Part shown: positions 13,217 to 14,999 of the stretch, piece by piece
How the letters are laid out: every line of letters begins with the position of its first letter
Numbering within the stretch: position 1 is the first letter of the stretch
DNA from: Bacteroidales bacterium UBA7574
Lineage (GTDB): Bacteria > Bacteroidota > Bacteroidia > Bacteroidales > Paludibacteraceae
Assembly (NCBI GenBank): GCA_002479035.1
Contig: DLLA01000005.1
Location: forward strand, 1,035 to 16,033
Reading direction: 5' to 3'
Length of the DNA stretch: 14,999 nucleotides
The notes under the pieces: model-generated
Database searches by the model: none
Seen by the model: only the letters and a program-made list of their open reading frames with translations
What the model was told of the DNA's origin: nothing
Made by a program: the position numbers and the translations under genes

Positions 13217-13553
13217 ACAAACCCAATAGTACATCGTAAATTCGTAAATCGTAAATATAGTGTTGCATTGCTCAGAGACCGGAAAACTCAACAGTAAAAT
13301 CAAAACGAGGTAAATGCCTATCCGATGGCGTGCCAATACTCTACGCCGTGATTAGCCAAGGCTATAGCGATGAGTCGGTTGGATTACAAAGGGTCGGTAC
13401 ACCTCAAATCCTATTTTTTAGGAGTTTTCTCGCGTAACAGCAATGCAACACTTTTTATATAAAATGCCCATTTGTGCCGCATTGGTCGGTTACCGCCGCG
13501 GTGCCCCGCACAGGTTGCAATTCATCATTCATAATTCATCATTCATAATTACC
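13217..13553. other. 337-nt intergenic region with short repeats and no recognised gene
   Basis: The left edge holds CGTAAAT-type repeats (13235-13255: CGTAAATT, CGTAAAT, CGTAAAT). The middle (13261-13434) is open for 58 codons in one frame without an ATG, and overlaps a 30-codon ATG frame in another (13370-13462) encoding a basic, aromatic peptide that I cannot assign. A 5-bp hairpin TCCTA/TAGGA lies at 13409-13423 and an ACCGC-C-GCGGT palindrome at 13492-13502. The right edge holds a 14-bp tandem repeat just before the dipeptidase start. No consensus promoter with both elements was found. It may contain a degenerate interspersed repeat or a decayed gene. Confidence 0.5.
13519..13546. repeat. 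14-bp tandem repeat immediately upstream of the dipeptidase
   Basis: AATTCATCATTCAT occurs twice head to tail (13519-13532, 13533-13546), followed by AATT, and ends 7 nt before the ATG. It would lie in the 5' leader and covers the place where a ribosome binding site would be; unit-number change could tune translation. Confidence 0.75.
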
Positions 13554-14924
13554 ATGGAAATCCGTTCCTACATTGCTGAAAACCGCCCCCGTTTCCACGA
13601 GGAGTGGGCGAGTCTTATCCGTATTCCGAGTGTCAGTTGCCAGCCTGAGCATAAGGCAGATATGCTGCGTTGTGCCGAGCGTTGGCGCGAACTGCTGTTG
13701 GCGGCAGGTTGTCAGAAAGCCGAGGTGATGCCATCTGATGGCAATCCTTTTGTCTATGCCGAGTACACACCCGATATCCAAGCAGGCAAGCACGTCCCGA
13801 CGGTCCTCGTCTATGCGCACTATGATGTCATGCCTGTGGAGCCGCTGGACCAGTGGCATTCCAACCCGTGGGAGCCGGAAATACGCGATGGTCGTCTCTA
13901 TGCCCGCGGGGCTGATGACGACAAGGGGCAGGCGATGATACAAGCCAAAGCATTCGAGTACATGGTGCGCGAGGGGCTTATGAACTGCCACGTGAAGTTC
14001 ATCTTCGAGGGCGAAGAGGAGATTGGCAGCCCGTCGCTTGAGGCTTTCCTGCACAAGCACAAGGAACTCCTCGCGTGCGACATCATTCTCGTCAGCGACA
14101 CCTCCATGATAGGCAAGGACACCCCCTCCATCACCACCGGTCTGCGCGGACTGGCGTACTGGCAAATCGAGGTGGACGGACCCAATCGCGACCTGCATAG
14201 CGGGCATTTCGGAGGTGCTGTCAAGAACCCTATCAACGCCCTTTGCGAGATGCTGGCGCAGGTGGTGGACAAGCACGGACGCATCACTATCCCGCATTTC
14301 TACGACGATGTGCTGCCCATTCCCGCTGCCGAGCGCGAGATGATAGCGCAAATCCCATTCTCCGAAGAGGCTTACTGCCGTGCCATTGGCGTGGATGCCA
14401 CCTTTGGCGAGGAGGGCTACTCCACGCTGGAGCGCAACTCCTGCCGCCCGTCTTTCGACATCTGCGGTATCTGGGGAGGCTACACGGGTGAGGGCAGCAA
14501 GACCGTCCTGCCGTCCAAAGCCTTTGCCAAAGCCAGTTGCCGTCTGGTGGCTAATCAGGACCACGAGCGTATCAGCCAAGCCTTTGCCGACTATATGCAG
14601 CAACTTGCGCCTGTGGGTGTGCGCGTGAAAGTGACGCCTATGCACGGTGGTCAGGGCTATGTCTGCCCCATTGACATACCTGCTTACAAGGCTGCCGAGA
14701 AGGGCTTTGAGGTGGCTTTCGGCAAACGTCCGCTGGCTGCCCGCCGAGGTGGCAGTATTCCAATCATCTCTTCTTTCGAGCAAATCCTGGGCGTGAAGAC
14801 GATTCTCATGGGCTTCGGCTTGGAGCAGAACGCCATCCACTCGCCCAACGAGTCGATGGACCTCGAGACGTGGGAGAACGGCATCGTGGCGGTTACGGAG
14901 TTCTACAAGAACCTCCAACTGTAA
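13554..14924 (+). CDS. M20 family dipeptidase / metallopeptidase
   Basis: This 456-residue di-zinc aminoacylase/dipeptidase (ArgE/DapE/CPG2 clan, cytosolic nonspecific dipeptidase-like) hydrolyses dipeptides or related amides in the cytoplasm. Metal and catalytic residues are all in place: H89 and D91 in YAHYDVMP, bridging D122 in RGADDDKGQ, E155/E156 in FEGEEEIGSP, D181 in LVSDTS, and H429 in AIHSPNE. The lid domain contains DLHSGHFGG (H214), the residue that reaches into the partner subunit in dimeric members. Start: the frame is open back to 13443, but the ATG at 13554 gives the usual family N-terminus (MEIRSYIAEN..) without a leader, so it is preferred. No signal peptide. It appears monocistronic within the window. 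Exact substrate unknown. Confidence 0.92.
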   Translation: MEIRSYIAENRPRFHEEWASLIRIPSVSCQPEHKADMLRCAERWRELLLAAGCQKAEVMPSDGNPFVYAEYTPDIQAGKHVPTVLVYAHYDVMPVEPLDQWHSNPWEPEIRDGRLYARGADDDKGQAMIQAKAFEYMVREGLMNCHVKFIFEGEEEIGSPSLEAFLHKHKELLACDIILVSDTSMIGKDTPSITTGLRGLAYWQIEVDGPNRDLHSGHFGGAVKNPINALCEMLAQVVDKHGRITIPHFYDDVLPIPAAEREMIAQIPFSEEAYCRAIGVDATFGEEGYSTLERNSCRPSFDICGIWGGYTGEGSKTVLPSKAFAKASCRLVANQDHERISQAFADYMQQLAPVGVRVKVTPMHGGQGYVCPIDIPAYKAAEKGFEVAFGKRPLAARRGGSIPIISSFEQILGVKTILMGFGLEQNAIHSPNESMDLETWENGIVAVTEFYKNLQL

Positions 14925-14978
14925 GCCCGCACACAACTTCGCGTACCTCTCGTGCCAATCTCGGGTTAAGACTATGAC

Positions 14979-14999
14979 ATTAGTATGTGATTAGTATGT
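14979..14999. repeat. 11-bp tandem repeat at the window edge
   Basis: ATTAGTATGTG (14979-14989) is followed by ATTAGTATGT (14990-14999), cut off by the window end. It is the start of a duplication or of a longer array downstream of the dipeptidase; its copy number cannot be seen. Confidence 0.6.

Noticed and set aside
11660..13336. 558-codon minus-strand open frame opposite the FadL-like barrel
   Set aside because: It is antisense to a well-supported barrel gene with signal peptide; its translation is Arg/His/Val-rich with no family motif.
13443..13553. 37-residue N-terminal extension of the dipeptidase
   Set aside because: It translates the tandem repeats and intergenic DNA; the ATG at 13554 matches the usual family start.
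13539..14936. 465-codon minus-strand open frame opposite the M20 dipeptidase
   Set aside because: The plus strand carries all M20 metal and catalytic residues in order; the reverse frame has no recognisable domain.

Overview
The window looks like a chromosome segment from the phylum Bacteroidota, most likely order Bacteroidales. Three lines of evidence agree. There is a fused MurF-alanine racemase gene, an arrangement known from this group. Four promoters match the Bacteroidota sigma consensus TTTG-N19/20-TAnnTTTG. The gene families (paired polysaccharide export lipoproteins, a tyrosine autokinase with a Tyr-Gly tail, a FadL-like protein downstream of trpS) also fit. No tRNA, rRNA, CRISPR array, insertion sequence or phage gene is visible. 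The genus cannot be fixed from the sequence alone.

Layout. At 2-691 (+) is the 3' end of a di-heme oxidoreductase (DUF1111) gene that starts outside the window; a perfect 11-bp stem-loop follows it. At 787-3420 (-) is a two-gene unit: murF-alr, then a FecE-type ABC ATPase with a 6-nt gap. A divergent promoter pair lies at 3450-3550. At 3641-8727 (+) is a tightly packed operon for surface polysaccharide: a WlbA/WbpB-type UDP-sugar dehydrogenase, two paralogous Wza-like outer-membrane export lipoproteins and a Wzc-like tyrosine autokinase. No glycosyltransferase or flippase lies beside them. At 8946-9710 (-) is an O-methyltransferase with an unusual internal insertion. It is divergent from an Lrp/AsnC regulator (9850-10329, +) across a symmetric, overlapping promoter pair. 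At 10522-13216 (+) are trpS, a small secreted protein and a FadL/OmpP1-like barrel, joined by a 4-nt overlap and a 2-nt gap. After a 337-nt repeat-containing gap comes an M20 dipeptidase (13554-14924, +).

How the genes fit together. The central operon supplies a modified UDP-uronic acid step, the outer-membrane channel and the inner-membrane co-polymerase/kinase for an exported polysaccharide. The murF-alr gene supplies D-alanine for peptidoglycan, but its MurF half lacks the whole C-terminal domain, so the ligase function is probably lost or supplied by another gene. The other genes are housekeeping or envelope functions.

I see no clearly new multi-gene defence or mobile system. The most unusual points are the truncated MurF half, the in-frame insertion in the O-methyltransferase, the palindromic divergent promoter at 9761-9818, the small secreted protein coupled to trpS, and several 11-bp tandem duplications in non-coding DNA.
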